Assembly: GCA_025266875.1 (NCBI GenBank)
Contig: JALLLT010000010.1
Location: 744,001-808,000 of the forward strand
DNA: 64,000 nt
Direction of reading: 5' to 3'
Origin: Fennellomyces sp. T-0311
Lineage: Eukaryota; Mucoromycota; Mucoromycetes; Mucorales; Lichtheimiaceae
Each line of letters starts with the position of its first letter. Positions within the stretch are counted from its first letter, which is position 1. The notes under the pieces were generated by a model. That model was given only the letters and a program-made list of their open reading frames with translations. It was not told the DNA's origin and ran no database searches. The position numbers were made by a program, and so were the translations under genes. This document shows positions 12,002 to 26,920 of the stretch, in pieces.

Positions 12002-13629
12002 AGTAAGTATGGCCGTGAGGGAATAATAGCAAACCTGAATTCTTGGGACTTTTATTATCGGTGCGATCATAAAATGCACTAGCCCTGGAATGCACTTTTT
12101 TGTACATAGTTACTACGTACTGTGCAAAATCATTTCTTAATCTAGAATACTTTTATATAAAGTTAGCATTTTTTTTAAGATCACTATATAATGCCCTGAC
12201 TTAAAGGCGTTACAGGCAGCTAATTAAATATGGAATGGAGATAACTAAATAGACGCTATTGTGTACTTATAGTTAAAATGAGATGAATACTTGTTTCAAT
12301 ATTTTAAAATACGAAGTTTTTTCTTGAAGCTATATATACATAAAATAAGTATACATTGATTAAAAGTGGGTCTTCAAAGTGCTTTATATGGCAATCGGAT
12401 GTAGTACTTTATATATGGGTACCAATGCTCTTCCATCCTTTCTTTCACTTAATTGTTATACTCACCCGTATATAGTAATTATATCGAAATTAGCATGGTG
12501 TCTTTTGGTTGATTACAATCATCCGTATATTTGATTTTAGAATACACAGCTGCCGCCCAAAAATTTTAGTGCTATAGAATATGTATTGATACGTAGCATT
12601 TTCCGCGATGACATTATGCTACTCTAAATAACGGTTTGACCCCTTACAGATCATTCCCACGTCACCTAATAAGAAGTTCTACTGTGATACCAGTCACTGC
12701 TATCGCCAAAGTCGCTGTCACTCGTCTTGGATAATGAACAAAGCGAGCGCCTTGGTGCAAGCATTATATATAGCAAAAATAGTGATTTATCTTTACAATA
12801 CCGAGACCCCTTTTACTCAGCGCTGTAGTTTACTGCAGAATGATTAGAACCAATTGAATTGAGCTGTTGCTCGGAAGAAGGAAAATGTAAGCATATTATA
12901 CATATTGAGAACAAACAACTTGCGAATTTCCTCTCATGCAGATCAGATACGTCAGTAGTAATCGCCAGGCTGTTTTCAAGCATATCATTGCGCTGACATA
13001 TATAAAGAAAAAGATAACAATCAATTGCCATCTGTTCCACATTAAAATACTTCCCTTCCTCCTTTCTTTAGCTTCGATTAAGCATCGCCAAATGCGAGCG
13101 ATCTATGCAGGCACAGCTTTGTAACAACAAGGAATGTTAACCAGATAGCCTTCGGTTGCACCTCTTATATGTTAAACATTCTGTAGTCTTTTTTTTTTTT
13201 ACTTGCATAAAATCAGCCCTCACTGTCGTTAGATAGGCAGATGTTTATTAGCTCTGTTACGTAAGCGTAGCGTCTCACTGACTTGGTTTGTGCATAAATC
13301 AGGCGTTGTGTATAAAGATAGACTCTTTATACAACGTGATTTATTGGTAAAGGGAGAGACCTTAAGACATTGCAGGGGCGGCGCCTAGGTAGTGCAAAGC
13401 AAAGCGGCTGCATCGGAGAAACGAAAACGGGAGCGTGTGGTCCGCGTGGTTTTTTCAGCATTTGCTGGCAGGAGATCTAAAGTTTCCCTTGTCATATACT
13501 TTGTGGTAGGGCAAACAGTGCAATTGAAGCAAAACATCGTTTCGGACTAAAAACCATGATTTTTGCGGTAGCCTTTTGCCTTTGCCTTGCTCTCTTTTTT
13601 CCTTCAGTTACCCCGCTCTTGCTCTCCTC
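12002..13629. other. intergenic DNA between paralog D and kinesin-13
   Basis: Contains the promoter module of paralog D (12034-12096) and, from about 13360, a more GC-rich stretch that is probably the kinesin-13 promoter and 5' UTR. The small frames near 12.8-13.1 kb have no recognisable content. Confidence 0.5.
12034..12096 (-). promoter_or_regulatory. conserved promoter module of paralog D
   Basis: Minus-strand GTGCATTTTATGATC followed by AATAAAAGTCCC, in the same place relative to the ATG as in the other three paralogs. Confidence 0.62.
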
Positions 13630-17041
<3,412 letters not shown>

Positions 17042-17340
17042 ATGATTTGGCCTTACCAGTGCTCTGCGGATCGCATGAACTGAGATCCGTTATGTTTGTT
17101 TAACCATATACCCACAACCAACCACATGTATAGCGACCACTACACCGTTTCTCTTTCTCTCTCTCTCTCTTTTCCCGCACAGAAGAGCTTTCATTTTTAA
17201 CAATGAGCAACTACACGCTGCGTGGCAGTCTCTCTCCTATAAGTTACTTTATATTTATAAGAAAGAGGGATTTATACAGATGCGTTCATGGGTGAGTTGT
17301 GGGATGGGTTCATGTATGGGGAGAGGTTGTGTATGCGTGG
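17042..17340. other. convergent 3' spacer with CT microsatellite
   Basis: Spacer between the 3' ends of kinesin-13 and Nup53. It contains a CT dinucleotide run at about 17148-17171. Nothing else is recognised. Confidence 0.6.
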
Positions 17341-18568
17341 TTACCATTCACGGAAAAAGTCCTTGATTTGCGTCATAACTCCATTGTCCTTGATAAGTTT
17401 GATGTCGGCTGGAGGGTTGACCGTTGGAACGTTCAGCACACTCAGCCCGGCCTTGCCACTGCCCAGCCCATCGGCCGCTGCCTTTTTTACTTCGGGCTTC
17501 TTGTACAAATCCTTTGCCTCGTCGAACGGAATCACCCGAGACGTCTTGTCCTTGTCAGTTGATCCCGATGACTCTGCGACGGCGCTTGTCTTTTTGTTTG
17601 TTCCACGCGTCACACCAATAATATGATTCCCAGTGATCGCCGTGCCATTGCTTTTCAACGCCTTCTCGGCACTCTCAGCAGTGTGGTACCGGATGACAAT
17701 CCAATTGCCCGTCGACATGTGGTGGTCCAAGATCTTACCGTACGTGCCAAAGTGATCAATGATAGTCTGCTCGGTGTTGCGCGCAAATCCAAACACATAA
17801 ACGGATTCTGTCTCCTCCTTGTCAGACGCGATGGTAGCTATGACAACATGAATGTCAATATAGTCACATGATTGCTATCTCAACGCCTCATGCTCCAAAC
17901 TTACCAGCGCTCGAATCGTCTGCACGCGCCTTACCCTTGCCTTCGTCATCCACGGTCCGTTTAAACGATACCCGCCGTCTAGATAGAAATAAGCGACTCG
18001 CCCGCAATGCAGTGGCAGAAAATACTTACTCGTTGATTTGGGTTGATGTGCTTTCGCGCTTATGACCAGCATACCGGCTTAACTATTCGATGCCTTGTTG
18101 AGAAATAAAAGGTACGCGGAAAAATAAAAAAAAAAGTTTTACCTGCGGATCCTGGCTGAATCGCAACAATGATTTGCCTTCACCGAATGCAATACTGGAG
18201 GTGGATTCTGCAGTTGCTGGCTCCACATCCATGTCTAGATCTTCCGGCTCTTGCGACGAGGAAACAAAAAAGCTCGGCGGGGTGGACCAAAGGCCATGGA
18301 AACCAGAAGATCGTGAAGCAGTAGCGGTGACGTCCATATTAAAACTAGTTTCTTGCTTTTGCAAGGATGGTTGCAATGGTATTGATGCTGGTGTACGCGT
18401 TGCTGTACTATTGGTAAACAGCATGGTATTGTTGCTGTTGTTGGTGGTAGAACGGACTGCAAAAGGTCTATAAACATTACTGGTATCGATCTGGCTGAAA
18501 AGCGGTTTGCTCGTGTTGGCCGCGTTCGCTGTGGTTTGCGAACCGCTGCTGGCCGATCCGGTATACAT
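17341..18568 (-). CDS. NUP53: nucleoporin Nup53/Nup35 (RRM_Nup35-type)
   Basis: Four exons: 18143-18568, 18030-18058, 17905-17978 and 17341-17837, giving 341 aa. The N-terminal half is Ser/Thr/Asn-rich and unstructured (LFSQIDTSNVYRPFAVRS). The third exon gives RRVSFKRTVDDEGKGK, and the last exon carries the Nup35-type RRM fold (VYVFGFARNTEQTIIDHF, GNWIVIRYHTAESAEKAL, ITGNHIIGVTRG). The C-terminus DFFREW resembles the amphipathic membrane-binding end of this family. It is an inner-ring component of the nuclear pore. An in-frame ATG twelve codons upstream (18604) is an alternative start. It lies divergently from the Mex67 gene. Confidence 0.9.
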
Positions 18569-19297
18569 TTTGGTTTCTTTTAAATGGGATGGAGCAGATT
18601 GCAAAGAGAATAGGGAAGGGTCCTCTCACCCAAATTTTGCTGCTTATGGTTGAAGCACCGATGAGCCGAAGCCGCCATTTGCTGCTCTTTGACAGTGCAC
18701 ACTTGCTGCACACACATTCTGCTTTAACAGCACCAACGCATCAATCAATTCATGCGTTGCTCCATCCAATGGCATAGATTGGCCTTTCCGGGACTGGTTG
18801 GTCGCTTTTCCATCAAGATCTCTTTGCATGCTCGCGTTAAAGAGCTTCCTTCAGCACGACCGATCCTCTGTGTAGTGCTCTAACCTAATATTGATCGGTG
18901 TGGTGTTTATCTCACTGTCACATCAAGCATCTGAATAGCCCAATTGCTATCCAGGAGCCACGGTGCTGGAGATATTAAGCCCGCTCATACCAAGGCGTGC
19001 ATATGTACATAAGAGGGATCTCAGGCACCGAATGGTGTAGAATTACTCTGCATGGGATATAGAAAGTGCTTATATTTGATTGTGGTATACCAATAGCTTC
19101 TCCCGTGGTTCGTAAATTGCCTCCTACTGTAAATTATGATGCCAAAAATACCAAGAATGTCGTTTACTATGCTGCTTCTAGGGCCACCAGAGCGCGTAGC
19201 TATACTGGATGCTAGTCAACCTGGTGGCTTCTTACAGCGGTACTTAATTTGGTATTTCCTGCAAAAAAAAAAATTAACGTCTCCTCCGAACAATCCA
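18569..19297. other. divergent promoter region, NUP53 and MEX67
   Basis: About 730 bp shared upstream DNA of two divergent nuclear-transport genes. The plus-strand frame starting at 19136 merely extends the MEX67 exon upstream and has no conserved content before 19298. Confidence 0.55.
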
Positions 19298-21501
19298 ATG
19301 AACAAAGATCAAAAACCAGCAGAAGCGCCTCGCGGCCTCTTCGCCATGTTTGGTGGAGTAATGCCCAAAAAACCGGAAACTGCGGGCGGAAAGGCTAAGA
19401 TCGAGCTCGGAAAGACAGAAAGCAGCACAGGGGGAGGAGCAATGAAGCGATCGACTCGAAAAGAGCGACGGACGGTGTCATTGGCAACCAGAGCTCAACG
19501 CCCTGGACAGATCGTTACAGTTTCAGCCAGCCCCGCACCTGTCGAAAATACTGCGGAAGACGATATTACCATGGGTGGCACTGGAAAGAAGCAGCGGAGA
19601 AAGCGTTTGTGAGTTTGGGCTGTGTTGCTTCGATATGCATGATCTGACAACAATATTAGTTCCCCTTACAACAGCAGAGAGCGTGCACGCCATGTCCAGA
19701 TCAAACAGTCCAACGCACCCGTACAAAAGATCGACATCCTGGTCGCAGGCTTTCCGCCCGGATCAGAGAACAACGTTGTGCCATACTTGCAGCAAAAGTC
19801 CAAGAAGGAGTGGCATCCGTTGGATGTCCAATTCGACCAAGGCCAGATGCTTCTGAGTGTGGATGGCCCGGTGTTGGCGCATGCCATCACGCGTATGAAC
19901 GGCTATATCTTCGGCACACAGCCTGTAAGGTGGCAACATGCGCCATGATCCGTATGGATTAGCTGATGGCTATTTTTCTTTTAGCTCCAAATCCGTCTCT
20001 TCAACGAGTCTAGTACACCATCACCGTTCGGCAGCAAAGAGAGTCCCGCGACGCCAAAGAACACCACAACAATTGATACGTTGCGGGAGTTCCTGCGATC
20101 ACGATGGAATGCCGAATCGCGTTACTTGAACCTGGATGATATGGCGTCCGATCCAGTGCTGAAAAAGGCACAGATTCGGCCTCCTGGAGCAACGCATGCG
20201 TCGGCCACTGTGGGTCCTGCACTGATGAAGCTGGCTGGTGAAATGTTCCAAGGTGTGGTATCGATTTCATTCGCGCGTAACCGGTTCCGCAACGTGCAGC
20301 AAATCTCGACGCTGACTCAATTCATTCCAAGCGTCCAAAACCTGTCGCTGGAGGACAATGTGATCACGTCGTTCGCGGGTCTGGATGCTCTCTGTGGGGC
20401 AGGAAAGTTGAAGCATCTGCGAGAACTGATTTTGCGCGGCAATCCGGTCAAGGATTCCGAGATCAAGCAACGTGGCGATGAGCGCGGCTACATTCGGTAA
20501 GCAAGGCAAATATTTGATGGCGATTGTTAATTGGCATATTATCTTTTTTAGGAACGCCGTTAAGCAGTTCCCATCATTGGTGTTACTCGACGGCTCACCA
20601 ATCACGCTTTCGGACGAAGAGAAGCAAATGATCCAAAAGACACGACGAATTCTTCCGCTCGCCACAAACCCGTCGTTCTTTGACCGGCAGGAGACTCAGA
20701 CGGCGGCCTACGAGTTCCTGACAAAGTAAGTTGGCAATCACGCTCAGGTGGCAGCGGGCTGACGGGCAGACGACGCAGGTTCCTCCATTGTTTCGACAAA
20801 GACCGGGCAGCATTGGGGGCCATCTACGACGGGCAGTCAACGTTCTCGGTCAGCACGGTTTTGAAACTGCGCAGCGCAAAAAAAGCAAGAGGCCGACAGA
20901 AGCAAAAAATGATGGACGACGACGAAGCCACGGTCGCGTGGTCGGACGTGAACAGAAACCTGGCAAAGATAAAAAGCACAAGTACGCTAAGCGTAGCCAT
21001 GGGCAGTTTAGTGTAGATCATTTCGGTAACCAACCTTATTTAGAGAGTCCCGCGAAGCACTTGTTTTCTGGGCCTGAAATGATCGGCAGCGTGCTCCAGC
21101 GGCTGCCACGTACAATCCATGATCTGTCGCAGCCCAAAGACTTCATCGTGGACGCGTTTCAGCTGGCAATGGGCGAGCAGGGGGTGCTACAAGTCGCAAT
21201 GTACGGAGAATTCAAAGAAGGTACGGTCAGGACGTGGTTTTCCATATTGTCCTTTTTGACACGCGCGTTTTTTTATTTTTGTGTAGCCGACAATCCGTTA
21301 CCATATTCGTTTGATCGCACATTTCTCCTGCGGCCAGCGGCACCAGCGTCACCGTAAGTGTCGGTCTGTTGTCAATACACCATGCCCTTGCTGACGACTT
21401 CCATTAGAGCGGCAGGCGCGGGGTGGGCGTTCACTGTGCTGTCGGATATGCTGTATGTCCGGGACTACTGCTCGATGGCAGGCAGAACTGGATCAGACTG
21501 A
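19298..21501 (+). CDS. MEX67: mRNA export receptor Mex67/NXF1-like, without UBA-like C-terminus
   Basis: Eight exons: 19298-19608, 19660-19924, 19985-20496, 20552-20725, 20779-20981, 21044-21220, 21287-21353 and 21408-21501, giving 600 aa. Order: a basic N-terminus (FAMFGGVMPKKP, KKQRRKR), an RNP-like domain (IDILVAGFPPGSENNVVPYL), leucine-rich repeats (VQNLSLEDNVITSF, LRELILRGNPV), then the NTF2-like domain (YEFLTKFLHCFDKDRAALG, PKDFIVDAFQLAM, SFDRTFLLRP, FTVLSDMLYVRDY). It heterodimerises with Mtr2/NXT to carry mRNPs through the pore. The protein stops about ten residues after the NTF2-like fold, so the usual FG-binding TAP-C/UBA domain (about 60 aa) is missing, and no downstream exon encoding it is visible. 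The 62-nt intron at 20982-21043 was placed by a frame change. Confidence 0.9.
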
Positions 21502-22115
21502 TTTATCCAGCTCATTTAAAGATGCATATCGCATATTGCTACAATTAGAATAGTTTGCCTTGGCTCCCAAAAAGTTAATCGAGCGTTTGTCAGGCTGACA
21601 ACCGTTGGCCGCGACCGACTATATTCATTTAATGACGGAGACGAAAACAGCAGCACTCGCCATTGTCCGCATTATATCAAAATTGCCAATTAACCTAATG
21701 GTCTTCAGACATTGGATCGGGGGTTGCGGGGTGGTTATTGTTATGTGGGAGGCTTGATGGTTCCTCAACCGTATATGCCCCATCCAGGGCGCGCGCAAAA
21801 TTGAACCGCCGCGTCGACACCCACAGCCCAAGCACGACGTAAACAGAGGCCAGCGAATGCAAAGGGCTGTGCAGAATGTGGTAGGCTCTGCGCCAGCAGA
21901 CGCAAATAGTTAATTAAAGTGCGTAACAGCAGTTACGGGTATGGTGGCACATGGCCATGGAACCCCAATAATGCAATCAATATAGAGTAGATCGATTATA
22001 TTATCCTCCCCCTTTTGTGTGTTTTCCTTTGCTTCCTCTCTCTCTCTCTTTTCTCCCTTCTCTCTCTCTCTTTTCACTCTTTCTCCCCCCTCCTTACTAA
22101 CAACACCCACGCACC
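21502..22115. other. intergenic DNA with pyrimidine-rich leader
   Basis: About 600 bp. The last part (about 22010-22095) is an almost pure CT tract directly before the next ATG, probably its core promoter or 5' UTR. No TAP-C-like coding sequence was found in the first 350 bp. Confidence 0.55.
22015..22095 (+). repeat. CT-rich pyrimidine tract before an ATG
   Basis: Runs of ctctctctct and ttttctccc ending about 20 bp before the start codon at 22116. CT blocks near transcription starts are common in fungal promoters, so a promoter role is likely but inferred. Confidence 0.6.
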
Positions 22116-23700
22116 ATGAAAATCAGGACGCTCACCATCGGCGAATATGGCTCACCGCCCTCTCCCTTCTGTCTCTACCTGTTTCCGACGCCGTTGACAC
22201 CTCCACTGACCTCACCGCCATACTCAACAGACAAGGACGCCCACGTTCACTTTTTATGCCTGGAGGATCTCGAGTCGCTCTTCTTCCACGACAACGACGC
22301 CAAGGCACTCCTAAGCAGCATCTACGAACAACACCCTGCTTGGTTTTGCAAGGACCAGTCAACAGGGCGGTCTTACATAATGACTCAGGCCGCCGCGCAC
22401 GTTGCAGCCAGCCTTAACATTGACTCGCTCGTTGATTTGTGTCGTCTCACCGAAGACGAGTTGTTTGACGGCAAAGCGAGCGAATTGTTTTGCCATCAAG
22501 CCAAGTTACAGCAATCCTCAAGGTCATCAGTTACACTTGCCGAACGAGAATTCGTGCCCACTCGACTGCTGGACGGTCGTGAGCGCTTCCAACCAGCCGG
22601 GCCATCCATCAAACAAGAGCCACAGTCGCCCGTGATCCGCCTGTCTCCGCCGCCGGGCGAAGCCATGCCCTTTGATCCGTGTCGGGACGATGTTGCAGAT
22701 AGGTAAGGGGAACATTCTTGTGCTTCACCCAACAAAGAAAAAAGGGGAGCCATTTTTTTTTGTTTTATTTCTTTGTGCATCATTGAAAACTCATGGTCTG
22801 TGTCACTCTTTACCTTTTTTAAACAGGAACCGCCTGTCATCTATGCCACGTTCTCCGCAGGATGCCAATAGCATGACAGATCCTCATTTGCAACTTCCAA
22901 AACCGTCGTCGCTCCTTTTGAAACGCTCGGCTGGCCAGCAGCACCACAAGGCGCCAACGAATTTAACCATTTTCACACCATCGTATGCTCGTGGTGGAGG
23001 AGACGCCATTCGATCAGCACCATTGCATCCTCGTGGTTCGAAGCAGAATACTGGTATTTTGCAACAGCGCCATCAGCAAAACCCGCAACATCGCGTGAGC
23101 AAGGTCGTAAAGAAACGCGCACAGCCACCAGCCACAGCAGCACCTTGGCAACGGCAAGCTCCTCAGACCGAGTTTCCTAGCCCACCCATTGTTCCTTCGC
23201 AACAGCGCTGTCCGCCGCAGTATTTGCGCACAGCAACGTTTCCAAAAACACCAATGACAAACCCGCCTCCACCCCCTCAGCCAGCCACTGCCGTCCCTGC
23301 ACCACCGACTACCGCCATCCTGTCGAAAAAGCAGCAGTTTCTGCAGCCCTTTGAAATGCTCTACGATAACATTGAACAGACCAGGCAACTCAAGTCTTCT
23401 CTCGATGATCATATTCGCCGCAGTTCCTCGCTTATTCAGACACTGCAGTCCTCGAGTTCAATGGTCGAAGCACTTGTTCGGCGACACGTACGTGAAGCCA
23501 TGCATCAGCAATTGCAAGAATATGCGAACCGGGTGGATTGGCTCGAAAAACGTATGCTTCCCAATCAACCAAGAAGCAGAAGCACCAGCAGTGATGATGA
23601 CATGTCGTCACCTCCGCCTTCGCAAGTCGGTCGCGTGCTGTCTGAACTGGTCGATAGGCTGGATAGGCTGGAGACCAAGATGGATGCGCGCCATAGCTAA
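22116..23700 (+). CDS. unrecognised 486-aa protein, Pro/Gln/Ser-rich with coiled-coil end
   Basis: Two exons, 22116-22702 and 22827-23700. I do not recognise the family. Residues about 40-130 look folded (HFLCLEDLESLFFHDNDAKA, SLVDLCRLTEDELFDG), with conserved-looking Trp and Cys. The middle is disordered and rich in Pro, Gln and Ser with basic patches (KVVKKRAQPP). The last 110 residues alternate helical segments (YDNIEQTRQLKSSLDDHIRR, MVEALVRRHVREAMHQQL, LSELVDRLDRLETKMD) typical of coiled coils. The N-terminal KIRTLTIGEYGSPPSP follows directly on the ATG. The composition suggests a nuclear regulator or scaffold; that is only a guess. Confidence 0.8.
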
Positions 23701-23893
23701 TTTGGCTCATTTAAAAAAAATCAAAAACAAAATTGAAGCTTACCCTTCGCACAAGCAATTTGTAATACTTTTTCCCGTATACCCTCCAAACTTTCCCCTT
23801 TCGCACATACAATTCACTTATAATAGCTTTAATAATGATACAGCTTAAATTCCCTTGTTAATATAGTTTTGTCTGAACTAAAAGAAGGCTTCC

Positions 23894-24771
23894 TCAAAAC
23901 CATCCATCATCTTCCTCCTACAGTTCCAACATTTCCGCTTAATTGACATGCAACTCCCACTCTGCTTTCATATACGTACCACACCATATCGAAGTTCGTC
24001 ATTCTCGCGTTGGAGCTCTTCAAGCTGTTCATCCTGGTCCTGTTCATGCTCAACAAATTCTGCAATACCATAACCCGCCAAGCCAGCCACTGCTGCACCA
24101 GCTGCAATCTTCATGCCCGTTGACATCCCACCACTCGATCCCGGTGGCTTCTGTTTTGAACCTCCAAAACCAAACAACCCACGCTTCTCTTCGGGAGGAG
24201 CACCATGCCCGCCTTGCTGTGGTGGATAACCTTGTTGTGCATAAGGCTGCTGCTGCCCAGGGTAGCCCTGAGATGGGTACTGCTGCTGCTGTCCTGGATA
24301 TCCGTACTGCTGCTGTGGTGGAGGATAACTGCCTTGACCCGGTGCGGGAGGATAGCCACCGTATTGCTGTTGTGGTGCTACGCCGTACTGTTGCGGTGGA
24401 GGTCCACCATATTGCGACGGTGGATACCCTTGACCAGGTGCAGGAGGATAGTTTTGCTGCGGTGGCGTTGGATAACTTTGCTGGGATCCATACGATCGAT
24501 TGTTTTGACCACCAGGTGACTCTTCATACGGCGGAGGAGGTGGAGGTGGAAGTTTGCCGCGTGGATCGTCCCAAGTGGTTGTACGAGTGTTGTTATCAAT
24601 GAAATAACTAATGGCATGATGTTCAGCATTTGCTTCAAAACCTTGTGAGTTTATGCGTACGTTCGACCATCGGGAGCTTGGCGTGCTTCCCAGCCTAATT
24701 CACTTTCAGCCCAAAAAAAAGCATCGATGATTGATATTTGGTACTTTACCTGGGGGTAAAGGGGCAGACAT
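23894..24771 (-). CDS. WW-domain, Pro/Gln/Tyr-rich, glycine-zipper protein (paralog 1)
   Basis: Five exons: 24750-24771, 24661-24694, 23980-24607 (containing most of the protein) and a last exon 23894-23917 are clear; the WW domain is split over the first three of these four. The total is 235 aa and four coding exons. The start [20 protein letters not shown] is a canonical WW domain (two Trp 22 residues apart). A Tyr-Pro-Pro-Gln low-complexity region follows, then KRGLFGFGG, a glycine-zipper-like hydrophobic stretch ([17 protein letters not shown]), an acidic/Gln helix ([11 protein letters not shown]) and the end EEDDGWF. A TATA-like box lies ~50 bp upstream of the ATG. WW domains bind Pro-rich ligands; the actual role is unknown. 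It has a close paralog 2.2 kb away. (Correction within this entry: four exons, not five.). Confidence 0.88.
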
Positions 24772-26920
24772 TTGAAAAACGGAAAGTGTTGATTACTTTT
24801 GACATGGATGAGTTTCGCCTATATATAGGGCTTTCCTTTACCCGTCACTCGATACATAACAAAACGCACGTTCCTGCACCGACGCTCATGTGGGGTACTG
24901 CCCGGTCCAATCCGATAAACAATACTCCCTATTCGTTCGGCCTGTGCTAAATATTTTTGTGTATCTCGACCGATGACTTGAAGGATTGGGTCCTACTTGA
25001 GGAGACTGAACTTCTTGGCAGACGGATAATTTTGCCATATAAGGGTATTTTCGTTTTGCCGTCTGTGTAGCCGAATTTAGAGGCAATGACCACGTGTGTG
25101 TTATTATTATCTTGCAAATTCTCAGACTGTTTATAAAAAAAAAGCCCACACAATACTTTTCGCGTCACTCATTAATAGTCTACTGTGTTGCACTACCTAT
25201 TATTACTTTTAACTATGTGTAGCTAGAAATTCTCGAATCACTTTTTTAAGGTTTGTTCTTAATTTTCTTCGTAGTATATCTCATTTTTGATTATGACTTC
25301 CATATTGGAAAAACCATTCAACATGACCCAAAGAGGAGTTTTTTTTTTGTCCTGGATCAAGGAATTATTGCACTTCATGGCATATAGTTGGTGCTATATC
25401 GATGTACCCGATTCTAATAATAATCAACGCCTCATATCAAGGAGCCAAGAAGGTGGATAAAAAAGGAGAAAACGCTCAAGTACGCTGTTGGTAGGTGTTG
25501 TTTGTGCACAGCATAATAAAGTCACTTTAATGCAAAGCAAACTGCACTATCTGTGCAACATGACTTGGGAATCAGTGCTGTGGGTCGACATCAGTTTTAT
25601 GCTTCATGTGAGCAAATGATAAATATATACGGAAATTCTTGGCTGCAATAACCTGTTTCTATCTATGCATGGGCACAGTAATATTAAGGTTGCCCATGAA
25701 TCAGGGTATGGTTCCAAATAGAGGGAAGTACCCTTTACCGTGGCAATTTTTTTTGCCATCATCGACACGTAGCAACTTTCATTTACATAATATCGATCCA
25801 CATTTACCACGTACTTGACCTCTCCTTTACTTTATACATACCCATACGAGTTATATTACTATGGTGTCCTATACTTTGGATTTTGTTTTTTTATCTGAAA
25901 ACTAGCTGTTGTAAACTCTCTCCACTTTAATTGAACATATATGTATGTAGACATCAACCTACATAGGATGGACTACTAGGTAAAGACAAGGAGAAGAGCT
26001 GCATTTAAATTTTCGACGGTGGTTACTTTCAACATAAGCGAATTAATGATATTGGCGCGGATTCGTATACGCAGCAGATGAAAGGACGAGCGATCAAAAT
26101 GTTGGATGTGCCGCTCCCCATGGATACGTATTCAAAATAATTAATAATCATAAAAAAGGATATATGTATGTGTACAAGCCACTGTGTCAGATATATCTAG
26201 TAGTTTGGCCTACGTAACAAGTCCACTGGATAAAAAGAAACCAATAGTTCTATAGAGAGACATACCCTTTTAGTTACTCCCGTTTGAATTACGTACGTAC
26301 TATACTAGTAACACGTCTGAAATCATAAAGAGTACCATTTATCCTCGCCAATAGTTAGTGTATATTACCTTGCTGTGTAAAAATTACTTAATAGCAGCGT
26401 ATGTTCAAGAACACTCCTCATGATCACATAATGAAATGTTAGGAGAAGCTAGACAGATAATGTAATCCCTGCTATTACGTATCGGTAGATTTATACTTTG
26501 TCTGAAAGATATAGTGGCTTATGACCCTGCAGCATGGTGCATATCCACTAGCTCGCAGTTCTTTCATTACAGCTGTGCATCGGGTGCAAGTATTGCACTA
26601 TTAATGAAGATCGCTTCAACAGAATTTATGAAATTCCATGTCGGTTTCACCGAGTACCTGAAGTTTAGGCTACTCTATCCCGAACCTCTTCAATCCTTTC
26701 ATCGATTATCTCTTCAGTTGTAAAGTCTTTTGTTGCGTTGTCATAGTATACAGGGGACTATACAAAGCCTCAAGTACTGTTACGACAGCATTTTCTCTCT
26801 GGCCCACAGGTCAATATGCTCATTAATGCATATTTACGTAGTAAGAAGGATCATTGAAAGCGAACCTAATCCTTTTTATGAATGAAAATACGTGTAGACA
26901 CTGTAGACTATAGATTACTC
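24772..26920. other. AT-rich intergenic DNA between the two WW-domain genes
   Basis: About 2.1 kb with only short chance frames. It includes the promoter of WW paralog 1 at its left end and the 3' flank of paralog 2 at its right. No gene is supported. Confidence 0.5.
24819..24829 (-). promoter_or_regulatory. TATA-like box of WW paralog 1
   Basis: CTATATATAGG lies about 50 bp upstream of the ATG at 24771. Assigned by position only. Confidence 0.5.
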
